From assembly GCA_002355935.1 (NCBI GenBank), contig AP017895.1, positions 1,922,001 through 1,986,000 on the forward strand: a DNA stretch of 64,000 nucleotides, in the 5' to 3' direction. Under the pieces are notes generated by a model that saw only the letters and a program-made list of their open reading frames with translations, ran no database searches and was not told the DNA's origin. Below, in pieces: positions 18,217 to 29,873 of the stretch. Position 1 is the first letter of the stretch, and every line of letters begins with the position of its first letter. Source of the DNA: Rothia aeria. Lineage in GTDB: Bacteria; Actinomycetota; Actinomycetes; Actinomycetales; Micrococcaceae. Made by a program: the position numbers and the translations under genes.

Positions 18217-21085
18217 ATGCGCCACCTGAACTTCCCCAAAACCCAGCCAACGTACAACCCTCAAGAGTGGACGGGCGTTGACCCCCGCTACTCGCACAGG
18301 CTTGAGGTGCCCACCACCGCCCCCATTGAGGCCCGCGCCAACCAGGCGCAGGCACGCCGCTGGCACTACCTGGACAACCTGCCGGTGCTTCAGCAGCAGG
18401 GGCTTGAATCGATCGGTACGGTGCTGTGCGTGCACGGAAACCCCACCTGGTCGTACCTGTGGCGCACCGTGCTTGACGCCGGGGTGAACACCGAAAACCC
18501 GTGGCGCGTGGTGGCGGTGGATCAGATCGATATGGGCTACTCCGAACGCACCCACCTCGATTTGGAGGGTGAGAGGCGTTCCCTTGAAGACCGTATCGCG
18601 GATTTGGGTGATTTTACGCGCGAAACCGGGCTGGATGAGACCAAACAGCCGCTAGTAATCCTGGCGCATGACTGGGGCGGGCTGGTGTCTTTAGGCTGGG
18701 CCCTTGAGCACAAGAGCATCCTCTCAGGGGTGATGCTCACAAACACCGCTGTTTACCACGACGGTATTGAACGTATACCTGCGCCGCTGCGGCTCGCCCT
18801 GAGCGTTCATGAGCTGGGCACAAAAGACTCCACCGCGTTCCTTGACGTGACCCTGGGGCTGGCACAAAACCGGGGGCGCCTGCCGGATCCAGGCACCCCG
18901 GGCGCTGCTGAAGCCGCGTTGGCTGGCCCCACCGTGCACCAGCCGCGTGCCCTGTATCCGTATAAGCTTGACGAAGGTATCCGGCGCACCTACCGCGCCC
19001 CCTACGCGCATCCGGCATGGCGTGAGGGTATCCGCAACTTTGTGGGTGATATCCCCACAGGTGCCGACATTCCGTCCTACGAACATATGGTGCGTATCGC
19101 CGAAGGTATTCGTGAGCTGAAGGTCCCCGCGTTCTTCCAGTGGGGCACTAAAGACCCCGTATTTCAGCGCCGTTACCTTTTTGACCTGATGCGCCGCATG
19201 CCGCAGGCAAAAGTACACCGCTATGAGAAAGCCTCACATCTTCTGGCGGAAGATTACGATATTGCCACCCCCATCTTCAGCTGGCTGGGGCAGAACTTCG
19301 GGGTGCTCGCCGAGGGTACCCTCCAGGAGCCGGTTAACGCTGAGGCGGCGCACCGCAAAGCCCGGCAAGAACTTGACCATCTCCACCGTGGCGATACCCC
19401 CATAACACCGGATTCCGGCCCATACTAGCGGCGCTCACCGAACGCGCCCGAGACACTTCCCTGGCTGTGGTCGATATGGACACCAAAGGCGACGGCACCC
19501 AGGTGGCGGTTCAGCTCACCTGGGAGCAGCTGGCTGATAGGGTAGATGCTGCAGCTGCTCAGCTTCACGAGCTGGGGGTGCGCCCCGGTGACCGCGTGAA
19601 CCTCATGGTTCCGCCCGGGTCCCGCCTCACCACCCTTATCTACGCCTGTTTGAAACTGGGTGCGGTTATTGTGGTGGCTGACACCGGGCTGGGTTTGAAG
19701 GGCCTCACCCGTGCGCTCAAGGGCGCTAACCCGCAGTTCATTGTGGGTATTCCTGCTGCGCTCGCTGCTGCCCGCTCGCTGCTGTGGCCGGGTCAGCGTA
19801 TCTCAGTTGAGCCGTTAAACGCTTTCCAGGAACGTCTGCTCGGTGTGAGCGGCTCTGTATTCGCAGTGGCGCAGAAGAATCAGACCGGCACCGTAGAGTT
19901 CCCTGCCCCCGCCCCGGATGCGGATGCGGCGGTGCTCTACACCTCCGGTTCGACTGGCCCAGCCAAGGGCGTGGTGTACACGCAGCGGCAGCTGGCAGGG
20001 ATGCGTGATGCGATCGCTCATACGTACGGTTTCGAGGAAGGGTCAGCCCTGGTGGCGGGTTTCGCCCCGTTCGCGCTTCTTGGCCCGGCCCTGGGGGCCA
20101 CCAGCGTGACCCCCAAAATGGATGTGACCAAGCCGAAAACCTTGACGGCGACCGCGTTGGCCTCAGCAGCTGAAGCCATTGACGCCTCCACGGTGTTCGC
20201 CTCACCGGCGGCACTGGTGAACGTGGTGGCTACCGCGAAGGAGCTGACCGAGCCGCAGCGTTCCGCCCTGGCGAAGGTCACCACTGTGCTCTCAGCAGGG
20301 GCGCCGATTCCCGTTCCTCTGCTGCAGGTGCTCTCCCAGCTGGTGCCTAACGCCTCCCTGCACACCCCGTATGGGATGACTGAGGGGCTGCCCGTAACCG
20401 ATGTTTCGTTTGAGATGATTCAGCAGGCGATTTCTGAGGGTGCCCCGAACTCTCAGGGTGATGTCCTTGACCCGTTCGCCAAAGACGGGGTATGTGTGGG
20501 CTACCCCGTGTACGGTGCGGCAGTAGCAATCGCCGCGTTGCAGGACGACGGGACTCCCGCGACTGAGACCACCCGCAAGCCCGGTGTCACCGGCGAAATT
20601 CTTGTCTCGGCGCCGCATGTGAAAGACCGCTACGACACCCTGTGGGTTACTGAAGAAGAGTCAATCTCTACCCCGGCTGGCACCACACCGGTGATGTTGG
20701 GCATCTGGACGCTTCCGGCCGTTTGTGGGTTGAGGGGCGGCTGGCGCATGTGCTTCTCACCGCTCAGGGTGTGCTCACCCCGGTGGCTGCTGAGCAGTCC
20801 GCAGAAACTCTAGATGAGGTGCGCCGTGCCGCGCTGGTGGCGGTGGGCCCGGACGGTGCCGCCGCCGCGGTACTGGTGATTGAGGCCACCGACCGTGCGC
20901 TCAAGCAGGGGCAGGCACCCCTTGCCCTGAGCCGTGCAGTGCGGGAACGGGTGAAGGAAGACACGGGTATTGAGCTGGCGGCTGTGCTGGTAGTACGTGA
21001 GCACCCCACGGACATTCGCCATAACTCTAAAATTGACCGAACCGCCTTGAGCACGTGGGCTCAGAAGGTACTTGCCGGAGCGTAA
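18217..21085 (+). CDS. oleBC: OleBC fusion: beta-lactone decarboxylase plus beta-lactone synthetase (two frameshifts)
   Basis: Residues about 1-395 are OleB, an alpha/beta-hydrolase of the haloalkane dehalogenase type with VHGNPTWSYLWR and the nucleophile motif LAHDWGG. It turns the beta-lactone into the olefin and CO2. The rest is OleC, an AMP-binding enzyme (LYTSGSTGPAKGVVYT) that closes the beta-lactone. The frame breaks at a C-run (19397-19401) and near 20655-20680. One added base at each gives a continuous 956-residue protein, with HNTGFRPILAALTER bridging the domains. Micrococcus luteus has a natural OleBC fusion, so I read this as one gene with sequence errors. A separate oleB and oleC is the alternative. 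Confidence 0.85.
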
Positions 21086-21216
21086 TATAGCGCATTTATG
21101 CGCTACATTCTGGTGCCTGCATACCCCCTTCAAACCTTCTCCTATCCTGTGTCTGTGCCCTGCGTACACACCATAAATACACCACCATAGTGATACATAA
21201 TCTTTCGGAGGCGATG

Positions 21217-22353
21217 ATGACTAACCCCGCTCCCCTGGCGGCACGCTACACCGACCCATCTCCCCGTTCGCTACGGCCCGTTGAAGAATCAGATTTTGCC
21301 CCGAGCAACGCAGAGCGTGTGCTGCTGACCGGTGCCAGCGGCATGCTGGGCCGCGAGTCTGCGCTGGCCCTATTGCGTGCCGGGTACACTGTGCGGGTGT
21401 TTCAACGCTCAGATTCGGGAATAGCCGCCCTGCTGCCGGATACTATTCGTCCCAGGTTCGAGCAGGTGCGGGGTTCCCTCACCAACCGGCAAGCCATTGA
21501 GCAGGCGCTGACAGGTGTGAACGGTATTGTGCACGCAGCCGCGAAAGTATCGGTCTCCGGTGACTGGCGCGACTATGAACGGGTAAATATTGAGGGAACC
21601 AAGAGTCTGCTGGATGCTGCGGTTGAGCATGCGATCCCCAAATTTCTGTATATTTCCTCCCCGTCGGTAGCGCACGCCGGAGCAGCGCTTGTAGGTGCAG
21701 GGAACGGGGATGCCTCCCCCGAACACGCGCGCGGCAACTATGCCAGGTCAAAGGCGGTGGCGGAGAAAGCGGTGCTGCAGATGAACGGTACGGCGCTATC
21801 CACCGGGGAGCATCTGTGCACCGGTGCCCTGCGCCCACACCTGATCTGGGGCCCGGGAGACACGCAGCTGGTGGAACGCATCCTGGAGAGGGCCCGTGCG
21901 GGGCGGCTGCCGCTTCTATCCGGTGGGACTGGGCTGATCGACACCCTGTACATTGATAACGCCGCCGACGCAGTGGTGCACGGTTACGAACGGTTGGAGG
22001 CGCTTGCCGGGCGGGCTGTAGTGGTCACCAATGGGCAGCCGCGCACAGTTGCCGAGCTCATGAGCGGCTTCTGCACTGCTGTGGGCGTTCCCGCACCGCG
22101 TTTTTCGGTACCGGCACCGGTGGCTGTGGTGGCCGGGCGCCTGATTGAGAAGGTGTGGGCTTTACTGCCTCATTCGGTGACCGCCGGTGATGAGCCTCCC
22201 ATGACGGGGTTCCTAGCGGAGCAGCTGTCAACGGCGCACTGGTTTGATCAGCGAAACACCCGTGAACTGCTGGGGTGGGAACCGGCCGTATCAATTGAAG
22301 AAGGATATGAGCGGCTACGCCTGTTTTACGGGGATAAGTACTCTCAGCCGTAA
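21217..22353 (+). CDS. oleD: OleD, NADPH-dependent 2-alkyl-3-ketoacid reductase
   Basis: OleD is an extended short-chain dehydrogenase that reduces the OleA product to the beta-hydroxy acid used by OleC. The Rossmann motif LLTGASGMLGRES is near the N-terminus, and the catalytic YxxxK is seen in NYARSKAVAEK (about 175). The start is one of two adjacent ATGs; the second (21217) is best spaced from GGAGG. It is the last gene of the olefin cluster and converges on mutM with 7 bp between the stop codons. Confidence 0.9.
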   Translation: MTNPAPLAARYTDPSPRSLRPVEESDFAPSNAERVLLTGASGMLGRESALALLRAGYTVRVFQRSDSGIAALLPDTIRPRFEQVRGSLTNRQAIEQALTGVNGIVHAAAKVSVSGDWRDYERVNIEGTKSLLDAAVEHAIPKFLYISSPSVAHAGAALVGAGNGDASPEHARGNYARSKAVAEKAVLQMNGTALSTGEHLCTGALRPHLIWGPGDTQLVERILERARAGRLPLLSGGTGLIDTLYIDNAADAVVHGYERLEALAGRAVVVTNGQPRTVAELMSGFCTAVGVPAPRFSVPAPVAVVAGRLIEKVWALLPHSVTAGDEPPMTGFLAEQLSTAHWFDQRNTRELLGWEPAVSIEEGYERLRLFYGDKYSQP

Positions 22354-22360
22354 AGGTTCA

Positions 22361-23344
22361 TTACGTCCGGTCAAGCCCGCGCGGGGTACGTTGGCAGTGG
22401 GGGCACCGGTATGAGGAGCGGTTCATAAACGGTTCACGCACGATAATGCTGGTGCGTCCCTCATCCAGGCAGCGGCGGCACGGCTCACCGGCGCGCCCGT
22501 AGGCGTTCAGCGACCGATCAAAATAGCCGGACTGCCCGTTGACGTTCACATACAGGGCATCGAAGCTGGTACCCCCGACGCGGAGCGCTTCAGTAAGTAC
22601 CTGCTGCACAGCGGCGAATAGTTCCCGGGTCTGTGCGGCGCTAAGCGTGCGGGATGGTTTGGCGTAGTGAATCCTGGCCCGCCACAGCGCCTCATCTGCA
22701 TAAATATTCCCGATACCGGATACCACGGACTGATCTAGCAGCAGGCGTTTAATGCCGCTGGCGGTGCGGAGCATCTTCGCCCGTATCAGCGACAGATCAA
22801 AATACGGGTCTACAGGGTCACGCCCAATATGCTGTACGGCCTGCGGCACCAAAAACTCTTCCGGTATTTCTTCTGCCCCGGACAGCGAAGCACTCACAGG
22901 AATGTCAGACACTACATCCGAGAGGAACATGCCGCCAAAGATACGCTGATCAACAAACCGTAATTCGGTGGTTTGACCGGTACTCTCGCCATCGGCAGGT
23001 TCAAGTTCAAGGACGATTTTGAGGTGCTTCTCGGGTGCAAAATCTGGGGTTTTTACCAGCAGCTGCCCGCTCATTCCCAGGTGTATGACCAGCGCATACG
23101 GCAGTAGCTCGCCGGAGGCGCATCCGCCCCTGCCGGTGGCTGCGAGCGTGAGCCACATGTATTTGCCGCGCCGATACACCCCGTGAATGCGGGTTCCTTC
23201 CAGGCGGGCGGCAAAATCTGCTGTGCCCGGTACATGGCGGCGAGTAGAACGTGCATCCAGAATACGCACACGCTCAATGACCCGGCCCGCGGCGTGGGTC
23301 TGAACACCCTCACGGACGGTCTCAACCTCGGGAAGTTCAGGCAC
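22361..23344 (-). CDS. mutM: Formamidopyrimidine-DNA glycosylase
   Basis: MutM excises oxidised purines such as 8-oxoguanine and nicks the strand. The 327-residue protein begins (M)PELPEVETVREGV, where Pro2 and Glu3 are the catalytic residues, and has the H2TH segment (DQSVVSGIGNIYADEALW). It ends in a zinc finger (CRRC...CPHC) with the QRTPRG tail. The start is GTG after AAGGAGG. It is at the downstream end of the rnc-rpmF-DUF177 block. Confidence 0.96.
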   Translation of the reverse strand: MPELPEVETVREGVQTHAAGRVIERVRILDARSTRRHVPGTADFAARLEGTRIHGVYRRGKYMWLTLAATGRGGCASGELLPYALVIHLGMSGQLLVKTPDFAPEKHLKIVLELEPADGESTGQTTELRFVDQRIFGGMFLSDVVSDIPVSASLSGAEEIPEEFLVPQAVQHIGRDPVDPYFDLSLIRAKMLRTASGIKRLLLDQSVVSGIGNIYADEALWRARIHYAKPSRTLSAAQTRELFAAVQQVLTEALRVGGTSFDALYVNVNGQSGYFDRSLNAYGRAGEPCRRCLDEGRTSIIVREPFMNRSSYRCPHCQRTPRGLDRT

Positions 23345-23398
23345 TGTGCCCTCCTTACTGCCTCATATGAACCGCAAACAGGCACCGTCAGCCCGGGG

Positions 23399-24090
23399 TC
23401 ACAGCAGCACCCGGTAGGCTGCCTCGGCCGCCAGGCGTTCCGCTTCTTTCTTGCTGGTGCCTTCACCGGTTCCGGCGACTTGCCCGGCAACCACGGCTTT
23501 GGCCGTGTAGTGGCGTGCGTGGTCTGGCCCTTCGCCGCTCACCTCATACCGGACCTCGCCCCAGGCCCTGGAAGCCACCAGCTCCTGCAGATCGGTCTTC
23601 CAGTCACGCCCGGAATTCAGCACGGCCTCATCATCCAATAGCGGCGCAATTAAGCGCAGCACAAGCTCCCGGGCGGCTTCCCTGCCAAGGGTCATGTAGG
23701 TTGCACCGAAAATAGCTTCCATCGTATCGGCAAGGATTGAGTCTTTATCGGCACCGCCGGTCAGCCGCTCCCCTTGCCCAAACGGATATGCGGCCCCAGC
23801 CTCAGCTCACGGGCAACTTTTGCCAGCGCCACGGTGGACACCACCACGTGATGCCGTTTCACCAGTTCCCCTTCCGGCATATCCGGGTAGCGGCGAAACA
23901 CCTCCTCTGCGATAGCGAGCGAAAGCACCGAATCTCCCAGAAATTCCAGGCGCTCATTATGGGCGACTCCGGGATTCTCAAAAGCATAGGAACGGTGCGT
24001 TAGGGAGCGCAGAAACGTCTCGGCGTCAATAGTGACGCCGAGACGTTTCTGCAACTCCCTAGCGTCAGATGCACTAGGAACGTTATTCAT
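23399..24090 (-). CDS. rnc: Ribonuclease III (one frameshift)
   Basis: RNase III cuts double-stranded RNA during rRNA and mRNA processing. The N-terminal catalytic domain carries the signature NERLEFLGDSVL. The C-terminal double-stranded RNA binding domain ends in GTSKKEAERLAAEAAYRVLL. The frame breaks at a C-run in the plus strand (23770-23773). Adding one base restores GKGERLTGGADKDSILAD and gives 230 residues, the usual size. I read it as intact with a probable sequence error. Confidence 0.93.
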
Positions 24091-24107
24091 TGGTAGCCAA
24101 CTGTAAT

Positions 24108-24311
24108 TTATGCGTCGGCGACCTTGCGGCCCTTGTACTCCAGGAACAGGGCGTTACCCGCAGCATCGGTGACAACCTTAGCCCGGTGCGGCAGGCTGTA
24201 GGTCACACGACCGTTCTCGATGGTCTTTACCAGCGGGGGCACAGAGGCCTTCCACTGGGAACGGCGTGCGCGGGTGTTAGCGCGGGACATTTTGCGCTTG
24301 GGAACAGCCAC
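24108..24311 (-). CDS. rpmF: 50S ribosomal protein L32
   Basis: A 67-residue basic protein starting (GTG) with [19 protein letters not shown], the L32 signature. The CxxC pairs that bind zinc in many L32 proteins are absent: the region reads [18 protein letters not shown]. It is therefore the zinc-independent form, which is common in actinobacteria. It lies between DUF177 and rnc, its usual place. Confidence 0.95.
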   Translation of the reverse strand: MAVPKRKMSRANTRARRSQWKASVPPLVKTIENGRVTYSLPHRAKVVTDAAGNALFLEYKGRKVADA

Positions 24312-24341
24312 AGCTATCTCACAATCTCTAGTAATAACAAT

Positions 24342-24893
24342 TTAGTTTTCGGTACCCGTGCCAAGCAGCCCCTGCAGGGCCGACCAGCGCGGGTCTAACG
24401 CCTCGTGATGATGCCCTGGGTTCTCCTCCAGGCGCGCTCCGCACTCGGAGCACAGACCCTGGCATGTTTCCCTGCATACGGGCTGGAACGGCAGCTGAAG
24501 GATCACTGCGTCCCGCAGTGCCGGTTCGAGGTCAAGCGTTTCTCCCTCAACGGCGTACTGCTCATCCACTTCGTCTTCGGGGCCGCCCTCAGGGGCCTTC
24601 TCGAACACGAAAAGCTCTTGAATGTCGGCCGACATTTCATAATCAATCGGATCCAGACACAGGCTACACTCGCCGTGTACATCCACAACGGCGTCGCCGG
24701 TAACTAGAATACCATCTACCACAGACTCTAACCGAACGTTCATATCAATATCGGTACCCTCAGGAACGCCAATAAGCGCATTTCCTAAATCAGCTGGTGC
24801 GGGAACAACCTCGGCAAATGTTTCCGAAGTGCCCGGGCGATGCATCAGGTTAGTCACCGAGAGCACCAGCTCAGACGAGTCTTTACGTGAAAT
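24342..24893 (-). CDS. DUF177/YceD family protein
   Basis: This family sits beside rpmF in most bacteria and is linked to 23S rRNA or large-subunit maturation. The roughly 183-residue product has the family core VHGECSLCLDPI and a C-terminal cysteine cluster (VCRETCQGLCSECG). The start is unusual. An AAGGAG site is ideally placed for an ATT codon at 24891-24893, and the predicted N-terminus there (ISRKDSSELVLSV) matches the family. The nearest canonical start is a TTG at 24959, with no ribosome site and an implausible leader peptide. An ATG-to-ATT sequence error is also possible. Confidence 0.85.
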   Translation of the reverse strand: MSRKDSSELVLSVTNLMHRPGTSETFAEVVPAPADLGNALIGVPEGTDIDMNVRLESVVDGILVTGDAVVDVHGECSLCLDPIDYEMSADIQELFVFEKAPEGGPEDEVDEQYAVEGETLDLEPALRDAVILQLPFQPVCRETCQGLCSECGARLEENPGHHHEALDPRWSALQGLLGTGTEN

Positions 24894-25104
24894 GACGTAT
24901 CTCCTTATGAAATGTATAAACCAAAATCTCAGTCTATAGCGTGCGCAAGCACAATGCAAGATAACACACTGTTTATGAGACCTTAACCATACGATCTCGG
25001 GCGTGTCTAGGCGTTTAGACCATCCCGCAAGCGCACCTCAACAGAATGAACCCACCCCGGATCGCTGTCATTATGCCTCTTGCGGGTCCATTACCACAGG
25101 TATA

Positions 25105-25583
25105 TTAATGCCGCTGCACAAGAGCGTGGGCTACTACCTGCGGAACAAACGGGCGCACATCCCTCCTAACGAGGCAACCTCACGAATAATCGTGGATGAT
25201 ACCCCACCGTAGCGGTCTTCTCCCGCCAAGAAAACGGTCTCTACCTTCGATAAACGCCGGTTCATACTCGCCATCGGGGCCTCATACCCATAATCCGTGC
25301 CCGAGCGCAGACCCTTCACTAAGGCGCTGGCGCCACGTTGAGCCGCGTACTCCGCCAAGAGCACCCCGGTTGGGATAATCTCAACGCCCACCCCTTCAAT
25401 ACCAAGTTCCGCTAAAGAATCCGTGACCAGCCGCACGCGTTCCTGAAGGCTAAAAAGGTACTTCTTCGAATGGTTATGGGCAACACCCACCACTACCTCA
25501 TCGAAAAGCGAAGCGGCACGCGCAATAATCTCAAGGTGCCCATTATGAACAGGATCAAATGACCCGGGGCAAATCACCAGCAT
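25105..25583 (-). CDS. coaD: Phosphopantetheine adenylyltransferase (one frameshift)
   Basis: CoaD makes dephospho-CoA from phosphopantetheine and ATP. The nucleotidyltransferase motif GSFDPVHNGHLEI is at the N-terminus, and the C-terminal ISSxxIRE-like motif reads VSSTIIREVASLGG. The frame breaks at 25161-25163. Adding one base restores the family ending (VRPFVPQVVAHALVQRH) and a normal 159-residue length. Its ATG follows directly on the rsmD stop codon, so the two are co-translated. Confidence 0.93.
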
Positions 25584-26206
25584 CTAGTTCTCCTTCTCAG
25601 CTATACCCAGCACAGGCTCTGCACTCAGCTCTGCGGCATCTGGTTCAAGATAATACACTGCCGTCTCCCCGTGATTCTTGGCTGCAAACCGGCGCACGCT
25701 CTTGGGCCATACCGGCTCACTATCACGTGCGGAACGCTCCACCACCACAATGGCGCCCTCGGCGAGGTGAGGGGCGATCTGCTGCAGATCCTCCACCACC
25801 TGCTCATTCGGCAGCGCATACGGAGGGTCCACGAACACAATATCCCACACGTCTAAAGCCCCCGACAGGTAGGTGCGCGCGCTTGAATGCCGCACCTTCA
25901 CCTGCGGGTTCAGCCCACTCACAGAGCACGCCCGCACCACCGCATCCACGTTGCGCTGTATGGTTCGCACCGCCTTCGGGTACTTATCGACAATCTCAAC
26001 AGAGGCGGCACCCCGCGACGCGGCTTCACAGCCTAACGCCCCGAGCCGCCATACACATCAAGCACACGCGCACCCTCAAGCACCCCGTAGCTTTCCAGCT
26101 TAGAAAATAGTGACTCTTTCACCCTGTCGGTCGTCGGGCGAGTAGTATCACCCGGCACAGAGGCAAGGCGTAAGCCGCCCGCAGCCCCCGCAATAATGCG
26201 GCTCAT
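25584..26206 (-). CDS. rsmD: 16S rRNA (guanine-966-N2)-methyltransferase (one frameshift)
   Basis: RsmD methylates G966 of 16S rRNA. The start [11 protein letters not shown] (ATG 26206 after AAGGGAAG), the SAM-binding VLDVYGGSG, and the catalytic [11 protein letters not shown] motif are present. The frame breaks at 26039-26042; one added base restores [14 protein letters not shown] and a 207-residue protein. coaD follows directly. The break is probably a sequence error. Confidence 0.92.
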
Positions 26207-26247
26207 CTTCCCTTCAGTCCCTTCCCTCACCGGTGCGGCAGATGCAT

Positions 26248-29200
26248 CTATCCCCTGCCTAAAAACGCCTCGCGGTCAGCATCCAAGGCGCGGTCAATAG
26301 TACGCGCCAGATTCGGGTGCTTTGCCAGCGTCGGATCATCTGCCACAATACCCCGTGCATCTTCACGGGCGCGCTCAATAATTTTCGCATCTGTAAGCGC
26401 ACGCAGGAATTTTAATGTGCTTTTACGTCCCGACTGTGCGGCCCCCAGAATATCGCCTTCACGCCGCTGCTGCAGGTCGATGCGGGACAGTTCAAAACCG
26501 TCCGTAGTGCCCGCCACCGCGTCAAGGCGTTCACGAGAAATACCGTCTGCTTCCTGACGGGTCACCAGCAGGCAGGTGCCTGCCGCCCCGCCGCGCCCCA
26601 CACGGCCGCGCAGCTGATGCAGCCCCGAAATACCAAAGCGGTCGGCATCCATAATAATCATGAGCGTAGCATTTGGCACGTTCACGCCCACCTCAATGAC
26701 GGTGGTGCTAATAAGAAGGTCAATCTCTGCCCGCTCAAATGCAGTCATCACGCGGGTTTTCTCGGCAGCGTCCATCCGCCCGTGCAGGGTACCGATGCGC
26801 ACTCCCGAAAGCGCCGGGACATCTTGCAGGTAGGCGTTCATGGCTGTGACCGATGTCAACCTGATCTTTCCATCCGAGCTTTTAGCTTCTTCACGCCCGC
26901 CATCGCCAAATAGCTGCACCCCTTCTTCGGTGTCATCACCGTCCTCACCGATTTTGGGCACCACCACATACACCTGGTGTCCAGCGTCAATCTCCTCCCG
27001 AGCTCGGCTCCACAGGCGGGAAGCCCACCCCGGTTTTTCAGCTAAGGGAACTACATGCGTAGAAATCTTCTGCCGCCCGGCAGGCAGCTGGTCCAATACC
27101 GACACATCCAAATCACCGAAAACGGTCATCGCCACGGTACGCGGTATGGGGGTGGCTGTCATCACCAGCCGATGCGGCAATTCCCCGTGGGGACCGCGCA
27201 GGCCATCACGCTGTTCCACACCGAAACGGTGCTGCTCATCCACCACCACTAAACCTAGATCGTTGAACTCGACTCCTTCAGAAAGCAGCGCATGCGTACC
27301 AATCACAATCTGGGCGGTACCGTCTGCAAGTTCGGCCAGTACCTTTTTTTACGTTTAGCAGACATGGAGGCCGTTAAAAGCCGTACCCGAACCTGAGGCC
27401 CGTCACCGGTGTGATCCGTGGCCGTATCGGGGGTATCAATGCCGGGGATTGTTCCGGTATCAGCCATAGCCCCTAAAACATCAAGTACAGACCGCAGATG
27501 CTGTTCAGCCAGCACCTCGGTAGGGGCCAGCATGGCAGATTGTCCGCCGGTATCAGCTACCTGAAGCATGGCCCGCAGGGCCACCACGGTTTTACCGGAA
27601 CCAACATCACCCTGTAATAGGCGGTTCATTGGCGAAGAACCGCCAAGATCGGCGGCGATCTGCTCCCCCACAGCCTGCTGTCCGGCGGTGAGCTGATAGG
27701 GAAGAACCTCCAGCAGGCGATCCGCCAGCCCGCCCGGTACAGCAGCACGGGCAACAGTGCTGTGAGCAGCACGGGCAGCCTGCAGCCTGGCCAACGCAAC
27801 CTGAAGTACGAACGCCTCACGGTAACGCATCTGCTGCTGCGCTGCGTACTGGGTGGCTTCACTATCCGGTGTGTGCAAAGCACGGTAGGTCCACTCCAGC
27901 GAAGGAATTTTACGGGCACGCCGTAGTTTGAACGGCACGGGGTCTTCCAGTTCTTTCAACGGCACAGCTTCTAAGAGCTGGGTAATGTAGGAAGCAATCC
28001 GGTCGGTAGGCAGTTTCGCCGGGGCACGGTACACGGGAATAGGGGCACCCGCTTTCTCTTGGGCGGCATCCACCGCCTCATCACTCTCGGAAAGCACCGC
28101 ATAGTGCGGGTTTGTGAGGGTGTATTCACCACGATAGGTACCGACTTTACCCGAGAACATCACGTGGTCGCCTTCGTGGATATCACGTGCGGCGGTCCAT
28201 GCATTAAAGAACGAGAGTTTCATCGTTGACCCTACGGGTGAGGAACCCGCAGGAACACCAAAAAGACTTTGAGACTGCCCGTAAGAATCCGCGTACCCCG
28301 AGTATGAGGCACCGTTGGCGGCAAGCCCCGCCACACGCGGGTTGGTGCCCCCGTACGACAGGCGGCTGGGCTGATGCGCCCGTCCGTTTACGGCGGCATA
28401 ACGCCCTGTGGCTCCGCCCGGCTCGCCGCCAGCGAGAGTATCGGTAATAGTGACCTCAGTAATACGCCCTCGGCGTGCCGCCATGGTACGAGTACTCACA
28501 TTCAGCACCCGAGCAATAATTGTGACTTCCTGCCCCTCGACCAGCTCGGCAAACGAGCTGAGTTCACCGCGCGGTAAGTATTTACGGGGGAAATACTCCA
28601 GCAGTTCCCCCACTGTCCCCAGCCCCAAATGGGTTTTTACGGCCCGCACGGCCGAGTCAGGAAGGTAATTTTTAAGGGTGCGTTCTCAATGCGGTCTTCG
28701 GTGTTATAGCGGTTGAGGGCACGTTTTTTCGCCTGCCCGTTTTCTGTATTTTTATTCCCCTTAATGGTTTTCTGTGCTTCTGCGGTCGGGGTACCAACGG
28801 GCGTATTCCCGGATGTCTTCCTCTTCGTTTCACTTGCGGCGGGTTTACGTTTTGCGGTGGCGGCTCCTTGCTCCGCCGCCCGAGAATCAGCCTGCTGCTC
28901 TTTTCCCCGGACCCGCCGGGCAGCGGTATCGGGGACACCTGAACTGCCGGATTGGCGGGCGGCTACGGGCTTCTCCCCGCCCTTCTGCTTATTATTCTTT
29001 TGCCTCGCCCGTGTCTTTACTGCCTTCGCTTGTGGTGCGGGGGCCACCGGGTTCCTCTCAGCATGTTGCGGGCGAGCCTCTAAAGCAATATCCACCAGTT
29101 CGTACAGTTCCGCCGGATCCATTGCCCCAGCGGCTTCTCCTAAAGATTTTGTGAGTGAGGCAAGAGCCGCTTGATACTGTGGCGAGCGGCGGCGTTCTAC

Positions 29201-29667
29201 TGTTTCTTGGAGCGCCGCTAAAGTAGTTTCATGGCGCGCGTATGCGGCTAAATCCTGCACGGTCAACAGCGGGTTATGAGCTACTTCGGCATCTGCGAGC
29301 ACACCCTCAGGTACATCCCCCGCAGCATGGTGGTTAGCGTCTGGCTCTGTGATTTGTTGGGGGCGAGTGGTTTTACTCCCCTACGGGTGCCCTTTGTGTG
29401 GTGCGCGGCTTCCTGTTGCGTCTCGGTCTCCTGCTGAACAGATGACTTCCCCCGACTCGCATTTTTATTCGACTTGTCCCCGCGTGTTGAGGCCGCTGCG
29501 CCGTCAGCATGGGTATCTTTACGCTGAGCGGCAGCATTGCGTGGGCGCGAAGGTTTACGGGCGAACTCCCCCCAGAGCGCACCCGAATCAAGCCCGTCAA
29601 ACAGGCTGGGCGCAGACGTCGAAGGTTTCGGGGAGGCACCTTCACCGGTGCCGTGCCCTGCGTTCAT
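26248..29667 (-). CDS. recG: ATP-dependent DNA helicase RecG with long N-terminal extension (three frameshifts)
   Basis: RecG reverses stalled replication forks and branch-migrates Holliday junctions. The RecG part has the wedge domain, Walker [16 protein letters not shown], the DEQH box ([14 protein letters not shown]), MTATPIPRT and the GRVGRG motif. Three breaks (27344-27350, 28669-28673, 29317-29321) are each repaired by one base in a homopolymer. The repaired frame runs unbroken to an ATG at 29665-29667 with AGGGGAGG upstream, giving about 1140 residues. About 335 extra N-terminal residues are mostly Ala/Lys/Gln/Thr-rich and disordered, with one helical segment ([16 protein letters not shown]). 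An alternative is a separate upstream gene whose stop is lost in an error. Confidence 0.82.
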
Positions 29668-29873
29668 CGCCTGCCCTCCCCTCAGCTTGCACACACTCTC
29701 TCATACAGTCGCAGGCCAGGGCCTTCCCCACCCCACGTTTACCTGGCACGCACCGCGTCATACCGGCATCGTGCGCATTATTAGATTAATTGTACGGTAA
29801 ATAACACCATATTAGTACATATATTCAGGTGCGGCGTGCCTCTGAACCGCGAACACACGTATTCTCACACCGC

